A stretch of 64,000 nt of DNA from Pleurotus ostreatus/Saccharomyces cerevisiae fusant (Eukaryota > Opisthokonta): NCBI GenBank assembly GCA_024196135.1, contig JAMQCK010000002.1, forward strand, positions 186,001-250,000, written 5' to 3'. A program made the position numbers and the translations under genes. The notes beneath the pieces are model-generated. The model was not told where the DNA came from. It saw only the letters and a program-made list of their open reading frames with translations, and searched no databases. Shown one piece after another: positions 24,201 through 36,601 of the stretch; the stretch's first letter is position 1, and every line of letters starts with the position of its first letter.

Positions 24201-26965
24201 AAAGACCTCCCACACCCTGTCCCTCCCATCGCACTCCGACGAGTGATAGCTCGAGCCCGATGACTCGAGCGACGACCGCGATGACCCCGCAATTGGCGAG
24301 AAGAACCCATTCGCATACGGATTGTTCGGGTGGTTCTGGCGCGAGGATCGTTTGGACGGCGAGTCAAAGGCGAGCGAGGCACTCGGTGAGTGCGCCGGGG
24401 CGCCGCCGCCGAGGCTCATGGGCGACATTGGCCGCGAGTCGAGCGGCCCCGACGCACTACCCATACTCTGGGTGACTGCGTGCAAGGAGTGGATGGCCTC
24501 GATGAGAGGCGAGTCGGGCAAGGCGGGTGATCGGAGTGATCGGGACGAAGCCGATGGGTTGTGATCACCCGCGGAACCATTTTGCTGCGCGTGGGCCTCT
24601 TCGCTCGTCGTCCAGCTCGCGTCACGGTGATGCGCCCAGACATTCTTTGCATTGTGCGAGAAGGAGGAAGGTGTGCCCGGGCGGGAGGAGTTGATACTTG
24701 GTCGAGGAGGGGATGGCTCATCGGATGGACGGGGTGTTCTTGAGAGATCGGGCGCGGAGACTGCCGTGCTGAAGGGTTGGAATGCCTGGGCGGACAATGG
24801 CGAAGCGGGTCGCCGCCAGCTCGTCGTGGAGTACGTCGAAGAGTAGCTTGGGCTCGCAGAGTGCTGCGTCCCATTTTCTTGCCCTTCATTTCCGCGCTGG
24901 AACATCGGAGAGCCGGACCGCGACGTGTTGGAACCACGGCTGGACATTTCGCGGCGTAGCAGACTGGTTGCGAGGCTGCTCGAACCGTTGAAGGACGAAG
25001 ACATGTTGAACGCGCCCTGCGCTCCCGCCGCAAACGATGACGTCGGCGATGTCATGCTGAACGACGATGAATGAGTGTGTGCGTGGGAGGGAGAGGTCGC
25101 CCGCGGCGTCGTCGAATGCGAGCGTTCATCGAAGTCGTCCCGGGGCGTCATTGGGCGCGGCATGCCAGGAATATAGCCGGGGGTCACTTGAGATGGGATA
25201 GGCGACGCGCGGGCCGTGGTGGGATGCTGCGCTTGGGGCGAGACGTCCGCGATGGCAATGGACTCCGTAGAATGGTCATTTGTGTCGCCGACGTCGGGAA
25301 GGATGGCCATAGGAATAGGTACGCTCATTCTGCGGTCCTCTTCCGTGTCGGACGATGCTGGTGACTGTTCTTGGGAAGGCTGTGTGGTCGGGTGAGCAAA
25401 CTTTCACGAGATGAGAGATAGCCGGCTAGATGTGATCGAGGCGGTCACGACGCGAGGCAGTAAATGAAGAGGAGCACAGAAGCCGAGACCTGCGGCTGCA
25501 AAAGAGGGTTGTGAAGTGGGGGAAGACAAGCGCCGCAATTTGAACCATGGCACAAGCATGGCAACCATTATCAGAAGTACAAGGGGAATATCGAAAGGGG
25601 AAACAATGGCACGGCAATTACGGAATTTTGCTTCCGTCGCCATACGCAGCGGATGTAAAGACGAACAGACACGCACATTCATCTTAACCCGGGGCATAAT
25701 CACAATCTCGTCGCCGTCCTCTGCCTCGCTTGCCGCCTGGCGCGAAGACGCCTCCGCGTTGCCCATGGCTTCTTCCCCCAACACCACGTGACCGTCCAGT
25801 TCATCGCGAATGTGCACCTCCATCTCGTAACCGTGGTCTTCTTCGTCCCCACGGTCGCCCTCGCGGCCGTTCGATGTCAAGTCTTCGTCTTCCAGGCCGC
25901 CCTCCTCCTCAATCTCCTTGATGACCGCCTGAAGTGCAATAGATGCGCGCTTGCCGAGCCGTAGGGTAGCCTTCGTAGGTTGATCGTACTGCGGGGAGGA
26001 GGTATAAGGAGGCGCCGACCGTGGACCCGCTAGAAATGGGTCTTCATCTCGAGTGACAGTGAGGGTTTGACCGGTACGGTTGGGCCGACGTGCACTCGTC
26101 GAGCTGTCCTGCGAATTAAGGCGTGCTCGCTGCGTCTCCCGTATATAGGAATAGTCCTTGAACTTGTTCGAACCGAAGAAATTGTTGCTGTAGCGCTTGA
26201 CCGATCGAGGCGTGCTGGGTGAGGAGTGTGTGCCGTTGCTCAAGGCCGAGCCTTGTTCCGCGTTATTCGAGAATTCTGATCCTAGTGTCGAGCTGGAGGG
26301 GACCTTCTGGGGCGTGGACGTAATGGAGGGGGTGAAGCCCGAGAACTGGGAGAATCGGCCGTCGTCACTCATGGACATAGACGTGGACATGTCGTGGTCG
26401 TTAGAGCCCTGATTCGTCTTCCGCTTGGGCGAACGTATCCGACCCAGCGTCTCCAGGATCATGTCCTCCTCCTCCGGGGACACTTGGAACTCCGCGTTGC
26501 GCGCGCGCTGTTCTGCGAACCGTGACCGTAGCTCCTCAGCGTCGATGGACTCGCGCAGGAGGGTGAAGCGCCGTGAGAGACTATTATACATGGTGTGCGA
26601 AGGGCGGAATGGAAGAACACTGTTAGCCCCGGTATACACAAAATGGCGCGGCAGACGCACTCTGGAAGTATCAACGACGTGCGGAAGTCACTCTCCGGGG
26701 GCAATTGCGGCAGCTGGGGGAGCGCGCCCGGGCTAAGGCGCCCGTCGTGCTGCTCGCGAATCTGGGCGAGATGGACCTCCAGACTGACTTGCTGACGCTT
26801 CGCGTCGGACCGTTTCCTGTGGGGAATCGTGTTAGGGACGCGGTGCGACTTAATCTAATCAGAGGGGCAGGGGCGGGCGCGCAGGAGTGTGGCGAGCGCT
26901 AGCGCGCGATGCGAGTCCGGGAGGAGTTCGGTGCGGGGCATGAGGACTTGCCTGAAGCGATGCAT
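21281..26965 (-). CDS. Large Ser/Pro-rich conserved protein, function unknown
   Basis: About 1,650-1,700 residues, mostly disordered. The start is inferred: a 14-nt exon (26952-26965, ATGCATCGCTTCAG) with a GC-AG intron (CAG/GCAAGT) joined to 26661-26816, giving MHRFRKRSDAKRQQ. The conserved N-terminal block continues ESDFRTSLILPDLSRRFTLLR, then LRSRFAEQRARNAEF and SPEEEDMILETLGRIR. An apparent ATG at 26591 lies inside the next intron (26581-26660) and is not used in this model. After a long Ser/Thr/Pro region comes a second ordered part near the C terminus (VELVEYDNGEMIWNIVDGLR, then SSTAQIGRLIEQLANSGSE and WTVEDRLEHMISSM). The block order looks like a conserved Agaricomycete protein; I know no function. 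One intron (about 25370-25670) is unusually long for this window. Confidence 0.75.
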
Positions 26966-27337
26966 GGGTGATACGCGGGGCCAGACACGTTATTGTTGGG
27001 CACTGGCGGCGATGGTCAGGGCGTATTCAGGGTGGGGCACGAAGCAGGACGGACAAGGAAGGTGAGGGCAACGTGTGTAACACGAGTTGGATTAGATACT
27101 GATGGTGCGCTGGTCGCGGACCGGACGGGCAGTGTAGAATTATAAACAAGAAAACAGCGAGCAGAAATTCCGGATAGTTGGCGGACGGGGAGGAGAAGGA
27201 GGAGAAAACGAAAGACGCGGCGCGACACTGACCGCCGACGGTCGAACGGAGAAACAGGCGATCGCCCGGATTTCGTATGTGCTTGACAGATCCGGAAACA
27301 GCGCCAAACACGGACACCCAGCCTCACATCATCTACT
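26966..27337. other. 5' flank of the large Ser/Pro-rich gene
   Basis: Between two minus-strand genes. It probably holds the promoter and 5' UTR of the 21281-26965 gene and the 3' UTR of NTAQ1. No separate gene seen. Confidence 0.45.
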
Positions 27338-28271
27338 CTAGCACATCTCCCACAGCTCCCCAAGACTGACCACACGACCGAACCCCTCACTGGCACGCAT
27401 GTTGACAAAGCTCTCCATGAGATTGGTGCTATGCTGCGCTTTCGGCCCTCGAATCGGCGCATGAGCGGGGGGCGGCTTCACGTACACTTGAGGTACTTCG
27501 CTCGAAAGCTGACAGGAATCATGAGCATGTACAATGCAAAGCGTCCGTCGAAGACCTACCATATGACTTCGGTCCGAAGCGAAGTGGTCGAAGAGGTCGC
27601 GCGCAGGCACAATACGGAAGAGGCTGGGAAGGTCAGGGAAACTCGCGCTTCGGTTCGCCACTCTGCGTACCTTTGGAAGTGCTCGGGAACGCCCTCATTG
27701 AAGGTCCTCGCAAGATATTCTGCGACAGTCGTGACTATAGACCTGGCTTAGTTCCCCGAATGCATACCTTCCAACAGCACGGGCGTCCGAATGCGACTGT
27801 CAAAGTCATAGATCCAGGCTTGTGAAGTAGCTTCGCGGTCCTGTTTATGGATCCCTGCGGTAGACATTCTGTCTTGGTCCTTGCGCGGCAAAAGGAGAGC
27901 GACGACGTGGTAGTCCCATACCACGGGCATGATGTCGTCTTCAGGTGCCAGCTTCTGATTCCAGAGGGCTACCTGCGAGGAAGCAAGCCCAGTGTCAGTC
28001 CCAAGTAGGCATTTCCGGCGTAGAGAGCGGACGAGCACTTTTGGTATGGTTTGAGATGAAGACGGCATTCAGGTCCCAGGTATGCGTGACGGAAGGGTCG
28101 TTTGCGAGAGCCCGAAGCAGCAAATAGATATTCTCCTCACAGTAGTGGCCTAGTGTGAGTGCGGTAAGAGAATGCAGGGCAAGCACGAGATACAGCAGAC
28201 TGCTCTGCCTGCATACTTGTATAAACCACTTCTGGCGTCGGAGGGGGAGGGGCTAGAGATTGAGTAGACAT
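27338..28271 (-). CDS. NTAQ1: Protein N-terminal glutamine amidohydrolase (NTAQ1)
   Basis: This enzyme converts an N-terminal Gln of a protein to Glu, feeding the Arg/N-degron pathway. The catalytic triad is visible: Cys in HYCEENIYLLL, His in VVWDYHVVALL and Asp in AWIYDFDSRI. Also typical are AVFISN, FASDRSHM and the end block NLMESFVNMRASEGFGRVVSLGEL. The model starts at 28271 (MSTQSLAPPPPTPEVVYT), joins TS/HYCEEN across an intron ending CACTAG, and continues through about six short introns; one 47-nt intron links EHFQ to LFRIVPARDLF. Length is about 245 residues, slightly above the human enzyme (about 205), with an insert of Lys/Asp-rich residues after the catalytic His. The exact junction near 27965-28045 (NHTK to LWNQK) is uncertain. 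Confidence 0.9.
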
Positions 28272-28726
28272 GCAGGGTCCGAGGATGAGATCCTTTGAGA
28301 GGAAGAGAAGATGTTTCTGATTGGTTCAGTTTGTAAGTTTCATTCGGTAGCCCCAAGGGAAAGGGGGAGCAGGCGTCGAATGAGTATGAGTTGAAGGACC
28401 GAGGCAATGAGGGTTTAAGACGAATCTCGCATCCATCGATCGGCAAAGTCCGGTGCGCTGCTCACGCATCCCAACAAGGGCCCTCAGCTTCACGAGTGTA
28501 GCACGCATTCAAGAGGTCTCTGAGTCCATAGCATTGTCGGTTCTCAGATCAGACAAACAGGGGAAGGGAAACATAGCATGGATGAGAGTCGTCCTGGCCA
28601 TAAACTGGACCCACCGGAACCCACGACAGCACGGGACCGAACACACTTCCCACGCCCCTGACAATCTGGAATCGCGACGGCCGCGACGCGCATCGCAGTC
28701 GACAACCCATTCCTCCCCCACGAACC
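28272..28726. promoter_or_regulatory. Divergent promoter region, NTAQ1 / CAP
   Basis: The two start codons diverge across 455 bp. No TATA box or repeat is evident. A shared control region is inferred from layout. Confidence 0.4.
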
Positions 28727-30740
28727 ATGTCCGGAGGACTAAACTCGCTCGCCACCATTATCAAGCGGTACGCTACTCCCTCTACTCCATTACCCATCTC
28801 ACAAACACCTTCATCGAATATCCAGGCTCGAAGCCGCGACCTCGCGCTTAGAGGACATCGCGGCGGCGCAGGGCGCGCCGGTAGCGCCCCTCAGCGCCGC
28901 GGACCTCGACGGATCCGCGCCCCCGACGGCAGGGCCGACGCCGACCGCCGCAAAGGGACCCGCGGCGCCTGCTGCACCTGCCGAGGACCCTAAGAGCGTC
29001 ACCGCGTACGACGAGCTGATCCTCCAGGGCAAGATCAAGCCCTTCGTCGAGCTCTCGAAATCCTTCGCGGCGCCTGCGGTCGTCGAGGCGGTGCGTGTAT
29101 CTCCGCTACTTTCAGTCGACGCGCAAGCTGATCAGCAATCCATCGCGTCGTCCTTTCCATCCATTCACCCATCCTGCCATCTATCCATTCACCGTACTTC
29201 TCCCAACCCAACTCGTCCACAACCATCCTCACCCCAGGTCACCCTCGTCGAGAAGCAATTCACCGACCTCCGCGGGCTGCTCCTCAAAGCCGGCGCTTGC
29301 CAGAAGCCCGACGCAAAGGCGATCGAGCAGCTCCTCATCCCGCTCCAGAAGGACATCGAGGCCGTGCAGCGCTGCAAGGAGGCGAACCGCAAGGAGCGCG
29401 ACTGGCTCAACCATCTCACCGTGCTCGCTGAGGGCGCGCCGTGTATCGGGTGGGTCGTGCAGGTCAAGCCGGGGCCGTATGTCGGGGAGATCAAGGATAG
29501 CGTGGCGTACTATGGGAATAGGATCATGAAGGAGTTTAAGGATAAGTGAGTGGTTGGGCAATGCGGTGGGGGTGGTGTAGCTGACAAGGTCAAAAGGGAC
29601 CCTAAGCACGTCGATTGGGTCCGCGGATTTACTGGAATACTGGACGAATTACGCAAATATGTGCTAGAATACCACACTACAGGCCTTGCCTGGAATCCCA
29701 AGGTGCGTTCATCCTCTTCACTTACACTACAATACGCTGACCTCGCACCCAGGGCACCACCATAGACAAATACTCCGCCTCCCCCGCAGCCCCTGCCCCA
29801 GCAGCCGGCGGCGCGCCCCCACCGCCACCTCCCCCTCCCCCTCCTCCCGTTGCCCCACCTGCGCCCGCTGCCACCTCCGCTGCGCCCGCCGCTGGCGCAG
29901 CCGCCGTCTTCGCCGAGCTCAACCGCGGCGAGGAGGTCACGAAGGGCCTGCGCAAGGTCGACAAGAGCGAGATGACGCACAAGAATCCCGCGTTGCGCGC
30001 TGGGAGCACGGTGCCGAGCTCCGTGGGGACGACGTCGCCGCCGAGTGAGTGGTCTAAGTGTAAGGGTGGGCCTTCGAAGGCTGACGCGTTTGGTTTTCAC
30101 GAGAAGCTGCGAAGAAGCCTTTGAGACCGACGAAGCCGCAAGCGCTGATGGGGAAGAAGCCGGCTAAGCTTGCGCTAGAGGGCAAGGCTTGGAATGTGGT
30201 ATGCGGCATTCATTACAAGGAGTATGGACGGATGCTTACAGAGATACAGGAATACCAAGAGAACGAGCCCGCCCTCACTTTGGAGGACGTGCAGATGAAT
30301 CAGACAGTCAACCTCTTCAACTGCAAAAAGTCCACCATTGTCATCAAGGGCAAGGTCAACGCGGTATCACTAGGTACGGTACTGACTGGACTCATCGCCA
30401 CCTCGCTCACCTTCCCCCAGTCAACTGCGAAAAGACCTCGATCCTCGTTGACTCCGTCGTATCCTCTATCTCTGTCACCAAATCGCCCAACTTCGCGATC
30501 CAGATCACCGGCGTCTGCCCGACGATCCAGCTCGACTCGACGGACGTGGGGCAGATCTACCTCTCGAAAGACTCCCTCGCCGTCGAGATCACGACGGCGA
30601 AGTGCAGCAGCATCAACGTCAGCCTGCCCGTCGAGGGCGAGGAGGAGGGCGTGTTCGAGGAGCAGCCCGTGCCGGAGATGCTGAAGACGGTCGTGCAGGG
30701 CGGCAAGCTGGTGAGCTCGATTGTGGAGCACGCGGGCTAG
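28727..30740 (+). CDS. SRV2: Adenylyl cyclase-associated protein (CAP/Srv2)
   Basis: CAP recycles cofilin-bound ADP-actin and, in fungi, binds adenylyl cyclase in Ras/cAMP signalling. About 515 residues. The N terminus carries the cyclase-binding helix [13 protein letters not shown], formed across the first intron. The helical folded domain follows ([28 protein letters not shown], [30 protein letters not shown]), then a proline tract of ten consecutive prolines near 29819-29848, the WH2-like region ([23 protein letters not shown]) and the C-terminal beta-helix CARP domain ([42 protein letters not shown]). All expected domains are present. Exons join cleanly through short introns. Confidence 0.95.
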
Positions 30741-31300
30741 ATTTCGAAGCGGGGTCGGGTATATTCGATGGTATTGGGTCCGTTTACGTTGGACAGTGGA
30801 AAACATATTGTTCATAAAGCGAGTTTCGGGTGGGCGCGAGCGCGCAAGGCAGCTCATGGTACGGGTCGCCTCCCGAGTCGTCAGAAGTGGGAGGTAAGCT
30901 GTAGGTTTGGGGTGCTGCATGAGGATGCCAAGGGGTAGACAGAGGGAACGATTGGCGCTATCGATGTAGCGAAGTGGTGCTCGGACCTCTGGGCAGCGTC
31001 CGGGGCTTTCAGAATGCCTGTTGCGCTCAATGGACGTCCGACGGACAATGGACGGGCGCGGATGACGGCGACAAGTTCGACTTCGGGCCGGAACGCGGTC
31101 CGAGCGACGAGAGCGACGAATTATGAAATCGGGGTTCCACCGCGGCGAGCGTCGAGTTTCGACGAGCGACCTATTTTCTTGCTTCTCCCATCACGCTTCG
31201 GGCAGCGCCAGGCAGCGACAGCCGTGCTCAACCTGCTTTCCGCTCTTTACCTTGAACTTTCACCACCGCAAACCCCCGTTGACGCGAGACACACCGAGAG
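30741..31300. other. Intergenic region, nothing seen
   Basis: Between CAP and the PhoD-like gene, both on the plus strand. Repeated GGACG/CGGAC words near 31030-31110 are the only pattern; no gene is supported. Confidence 0.45.
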
Positions 31301-34300
31301 ATGGATGACCCAGGATTCCATGCGCGGCGGCGCGCCGCCAAGGTGCGAAGCACGCCCCCCTCCTCCCCAGTACACGTTCTGACGCGCACTGCAGCAAGAT
31401 GAGTACCTGCGCCAGACGCAGCGCGGGATGGACGGCCGCTTCACGCCCGTCGAGCAGATCACGCCCATGGACGAGAGCTTCATCGGCGGATTCCACCCCC
31501 ACGTCCCTGCCGGCCCCACTGTCCCCTCCAAGGATGGGTACAGGCAGCGCGCGGCGAGCGACAGCAGGACACAGACATCGATCTCGTCTAGCCAGCTCAC
31601 GCACATGTCGGCAGTTGAACGGTCTAAGGTCCTCCGCGTTGCGCGCATGGAACCGCACTTGCAGGTACGTGCGCATGTCTCAATGAGCCCCCCTCTGTCT
31701 GACGAGCACCACAGTTCATGGTGGGACCCTTGCTGAGGTAGGCAGACTGTAAATGCGCCTGTCGTCATGTTCATTTCGTGATAGATACGACACCGTCGAT
31801 GCGGATGGGGTCTGGCACGGTGCCGCGATGATAGTCAGTGCGTAACAGGCGTTCTATCCGCGGAATCTATCTACTAACCTGTTACAACTATAGCCGCGGA
31901 CTCTGGCTCAATATACGAGCCGTACCCGATATTGACATACGAGTGGGATCCCGAAGTAATTGCACCTGCCTCCCCACGTAGGAGGCACCACAGGGGAGGT
32001 GCCAACCTCTCACTCGACCTGGGACCCCATCCTGCCGACCCTCACTCTGCCTCCATACCGACCCGGACAGCCAGCGGTCTGCCTGAGAACGGCCACGGCT
32101 ATTCCTCGAAAATAGTCCAGGAATCAGCAGGTCAAGAAATCCACGTACATAGCAGCGACGGCGGGTACGTGGAAGTGTGTCTAGATACGCATGACTTGAC
32201 TCATTTGTTCTCAGAACCTTCACATTCTGGCGGTTCATGCTTCATGTTCCCCTCAGCGACCACCAGATGGTGATCACATACACCATCAATCGTGGACAGC
32301 CGCTTCAATTCCACGTACCCGGACCAAACCAAAATATGCGCATGGCAGCCTACTCCGTATGTACTTCCCCACCTCATTCTAACGCGAACTCTGACTGTTC
32401 GTCGTAGTGCAACGGCTTCTCCGCCGGTGTCAACCCCGACGACTTCCGCGGACCCGGCTTCAAGTCAGGCTACGACCCAGTCTGGGTAGACTTGTTGAAC
32501 AAGCACCATGAAGAACCCTTCCACGTCCTCATGGGTGGTGGTGACCAAATATACTGCGACTCGTCAGTGTACCTTCTCATGCTCTGCTGTCAGTATGCTC
32601 ATCGTCTATGTCAGTCTCACCCGCGAACCTGAGTTGCAAGACTGGGTCACGAAGACGAAGCCTGAGGAGCGCAAGGCGTACCCGTTGACGGACGAGATCC
32701 GCGAAGCTATCGACCGCTTCTTCTTCAACCACTACTGCCAGCAGTTCCGCAGCGGCGCGTTTGCGCGTGCAAATTGCTCGATGTGCGTCTTCTACTCCAT
32801 ATTCGTAACTTGAGTAAACTGATGAATTCTGTTAGCCCTATGCTGAACATGTGCGATGATCACGGTACGAAGAAAGTTGACGAGTTTGTGCAGTGTCTAA
32901 AGCGGCACTCCCCCTCCTCTAGATCTCGTATGTCTCTTTCCACCATTGATAGGCGAGAACTAATTGGTTTTTTCCAGATCGACGGCTTCGGTAGCTACCC
33001 CGACGACTTGCAAAGGGCACCCGTCTTCCAGACGTATGCTTCGAACCGTGACTGACACCTTTTCTTTTCGTGCTGACCCGTTCATACAGAATCGGCGCCC
33101 GAGGCTTTTTCTACTACCTCCTCTTCCAGCAGTTCATTAACCGTACGTTCCCTTGCGCACGCATCCGCCCATCCTCCGTCTGACCGACCTATTCTCCTCC
33201 ACAGCCGAAGTCGACGGCCTCGATGACAGACCCGGCGCCCACGTTACCCGCTCGATCATATTCGGCGAGCAGGGGCCTTACATCCCGTACCCCTCGCATA
33301 GCTTCCTCAGCTGGCTCGGGCCGCAGATCCAGATCCTTATGTTGGATTGCCGGTGAGGCGCCCACAAAATATCTCGGTGAAGCGCAACTGACTCGAGTCG
33401 GGATGCAGAGCGGAGCGAAAGAAGGACCGCGTGTGCAGCCAGACGGAGTACGCGAAGGTATTTGAAAGGCTGCAGAATATCCCACCTACGACGGAGCATG
33501 TCATCGTGCAGTTGGGTGAGTGTTCTTTTTGTGGACGTGCAGAATCAGAGAGTGCGATACTGACACTAATTCAAGGTATCCCGATCGCATACCCGCGCAT
33601 GGTCTTCCTTGAGAGCGCCCTCGAGTCGAAGTACAATCCGCTCACTATCTTGGGGCGGAACGGCTCTATGGGCCTCACTGGCTTCGTGAACAAGTTCAAC
33701 GCGGATGCGGAGCTGCTTGATGACCTGGTATGCTTCATTGACCCCAGTTATGCTAACGGTCCGCTCACGCACTTCAGAATGACCACTGGACTGCGACCTC
33801 CCACAAGGTACGTACCTCGGTGCCCTCGATTGAACAGTGTACTTACCCACTCACCTTCCTCCTACAGAAAGAGCGCAACTGGCTCATCGAGCAGCTGCAA
33901 AAGATCGCGATTGAGAAGCGCGTCCGGATCTCCTTTGTCTCCGGGGACGTTCACTGCGCAGCGGTCGGCGCGTTCAAGACGCTGAAGGGCAAGAACTCGA
34001 AGGCGCTGCCGCCGCTGGCAGATCCGAAGTTTATGTTGAATGTGACATCGAGTGAGTGCCGCCACACCCATCTCTTCATGTGGTCTTGGTATGGGGTTTG
34101 CTAAACACCGTATGTCAGGCGCCATCGTAAATACGCCTCCGTGAGTATCCGATGGATAGGTAATTCATTGGGTGGCTAGGCTGATCATATGCAGACCCGC
34201 CGCTGTCATCCGCCTGGTCTCCTCCTTGGCCTCGAAGACGCACAAGACGCTGCACTACGCCGAGACTGATGAGACTATGGTGCACTTGCCCCCTTGCCCT

Positions 34301-34612
34301 TGCTTCCCCACCCGTACTCATTATCTCCCCAGGTACCCCTCTTCGAGCGCGAGCCTGACGGCAGCAGCCGCGGTCAGCGCTACATCATGGGCCGGCGGAA
34401 CTACTGCGAGATCGACTGGGACCGGTCTTCTGGGGACGTCATCTTCGACGTCCGCATCGAGAAGGAGAAGGGTGTCGGGCAGACAGTTGGGTGCGTCTCC
34501 TTCTCTTACATCATCCCTCTCATCTGCCTTCCTGGTCGTCTTCTCACTCGATGACGCTTGCTAACTGCTGTTCACCAGCTACACCGTCCGCGCGCCACCG
34601 CCTCGGTGGTAA
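31301..34612 (+). CDS. PhoD-like metallophosphatase
   Basis: A binuclear-metal phosphatase of the fungal PhoD-like type, about 780 residues in some 15 exons. The start at 31301 (MDDPGFHARRRAAK) joins QDEYLRQTQ across the first intron. Metal-binding motifs are in order: MGGGDQIYCDS, CDDHDLIDGFGSYPDD, LNDHWTATSH and FVSGDVHCAAVG. The DDHDLIDG motif needs a 5-nt exon (ATCTC, 32923-32927) between two introns. An N-terminal beta domain (GPLLRYDTVDADGVWHGAAMIV, TFTFWRFMLHVPL) precedes the catalytic core. The end YTVRAPPPRW is basic and proline-rich. No signal peptide is visible, so a cytosolic or peripheral location is likely. Substrate unknown. Confidence 0.9.
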
Positions 34613-35414
34613 GCCGCGCGCCGTCTCGTGGTAGGCCCGGTCAAGCAGCTCTCGGTATCTCGCGTCAACATCCTTGCGCATCCCTTCCACCGTAGTGTAG
34701 TTATTTATCCCGCGTGCAGACTCCCGTCATACCTTCACTCGTTCTCTGTCAAATCGTACTAGGCTTTTCTCCTTGCCTTCGTGATGGCTGCCTTGCTACT
34801 CGACGTTCATCGACCACCTCCATCACGACTCATTTCGTTCATCTCCGTTCATGGGTTCCTCAGTACTACCCATCCACTCGTCCGTCATACCCTTGTGCGT
34901 CTCGCGCATACCCTGCGTGCCCTTCCGGCGCGCTTCTACTCTACCTTAGTACACCGCTTAGTTCTGTAGCGCTATCTTCCTACACCTCGGATTTATGACT
35001 TGTCCATGTTTTGCGCGTTTCGAGAATAAGAGGGGCGTGTGAAGCACGCCTTGTCCCGCGCCGCCGTGGTCCGCTTTATGACCAGCAACTTCCTCGTCGA
35101 TATCCTTGTTTGTCCAGCAAGTTGCATAGCTTGCTACTCGTCACCATGCAAGAAGTTGGCCCTTTTGGGCATCTGGTCCTAGCTCAACAATTGAGAAGAC
35201 ACAGCTTTCGCAGTTTGCGCGGTGCCTCATGCAAAGTCCAACGAAGCGTTGACCTTGCTCAATCTTTGTTGCTATTGTTTTTGTCTATGCACGTTCTGGC
35301 CTCCCAGGTATATAAGGTGCGCAGTTTGGTGCTTTACTTCATCAACTACCGCGAAACCACTCAGTCAACCGCCTAAATTCCTCTCGTCCCGCCAGCCTAC
35401 CCAGCTCTGCCCGC
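34613..35414. other. Intergenic region with promoter of the next small gene
   Basis: No gene supported. It ends with a TATATAAGG element (35309-35317) 98 bp before the start at 35415. Confidence 0.5.
35309..35317 (+). promoter_or_regulatory. TATA box of the small gene at 35415
   Basis: GGTATATAAGG matches the element at 2910 that precedes MARTN member 1, at nearly the same distance from the start codon. Confidence 0.6.
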
Positions 35415-35980
35415 TATGACCTACGACAGCTCTTCTCGCGTGAACGTGGTGAGCTGACTTCTTATTTCTCTAAAATACTTTCTTCTGACGTTCTATTTCC
35501 AAGGGCAACACCCTCGCCCCTACCTACGAGGACGCACGGCTCCTACTAGACTTCGCCGCACAACACGGTGTCTCCGTCCAATACGGGTCCATCCCCGCGC
35601 CCGAAGTCGCTAAGACGATGCAGCGGGTACAGACTTCACTCGAAAGCATGGAAATCGACGAGAACCCAGCTGCTCGCCTCGTCCCCGTCTTCCAGTCGAT
35701 GGACATTAGCGCAAACTCCTCGCCTCAGTCGTCGCCCTCGCCCAGTGTGTACACCCGCACACCGTCACATGCAGTATCAGCCCTGCCCGTACAACTCCAC
35801 CCGCACCTGCTCGCCATGCCAGTGTCCTCAGATTCTCGCCCCGACTTGGCATCCGCCCGGCGCGGGTGAGGCCGCTGAGCGTGATTTTGGTTTGCTCTCC
35901 TCAGGATTCAAGCGTCGAACGCGAATCAGACGGCGAAGGAGTGGATGCGGCCTACCCACAGTGAAGCGATTCTGCGGTAG
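35415..35980 (+). CDS. Small protein, tentative member of the MARTN set
   Basis: Exon 1 (35415-35447, MTYDSSSRVNV) splices via GTGAGC...CCAAG to exon 2 from 35504 (GNTLAPTYEDARLLLDFAAQ). An early block, TYEDARLLLDFAAQHG then VSVQYGSIPAPE, has the same helix-then-strand shape as the end block of the proteins at 3025 and 12791, although it sits near the N terminus here. Ser/Pro-rich residues follow. The frame stops at 35869; a 39-nt intron (GTGAGG...CTCAG) would extend it to 35980 with IQASNANQTAKEWMRPTH. The product would be about 150 residues. The shared TATA element and small size support grouping; sequence similarity alone is weak. Function unknown. Confidence 0.5.
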
Positions 35981-36601
35981 GACTGCAGTGAAGGCCGGCG
36001 GTGCCCAGCCATCGTGAAGTGGCGTACTCTATATATTGTCCTAATTCTGTTGTGCTTGTAGATGTCATTGTACTGTTATATGTCCCCTTTATCGTATCCA
36101 CCACAGATCCTATAGAGTATAGACTATACAACTGGATCTGTCTATTTCATGTTACGTTCAAAAAGCCACACACGACTACGGAGCACAGGTTGATGACTCG
36201 GAACAGCGCGACCAGTGCATCGAAGCCTGCCCAGGCAAGAACCTCAACCGTGATCTTCATCTTGGCTTTGCAAACTCAAGTAAGTCCGGAACGCGCAGGA
36301 TAGTATACATCAAAGCAAAGTCGGTGTTTACATGGATATGATGCGGCAAACGGGTGGCATATACGAGTAGAAGAACGCTTTATGTGGCAAGGGTCCCTTG
36401 AGAATATCATACAGTAGCATCAACGTTCCTCGACATCAGAGCCCTGTTAGCATGTGTGGTCTTTGAACCTTCGAATACCTCGAGCGAGTCCTTGGGGAGC
36501 GACATCGAGGGCTCACTCCAAGCTCTGGCTCGATACTGCTCCCAAGACCCGAGATTCCCCATCCAAGGCTGCAGGACGCCCAATTTCACCACAAATCTTT
36601 A
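35981..36601. other. Intergenic region, nothing clear
   Basis: Convergent between two small genes. A minus-strand frame at 36407-36592 continues the 36602 frame after two stops, and might be its second exon or a read-through relic. Confidence 0.35.

Noticed and set aside
26589..26591. ATG at 26591 as start of the large Ser/Pro-rich gene
   Set aside because: It lies inside an intron; upstream exons keep the conserved DFRTSLILPDLSRRF block in frame.
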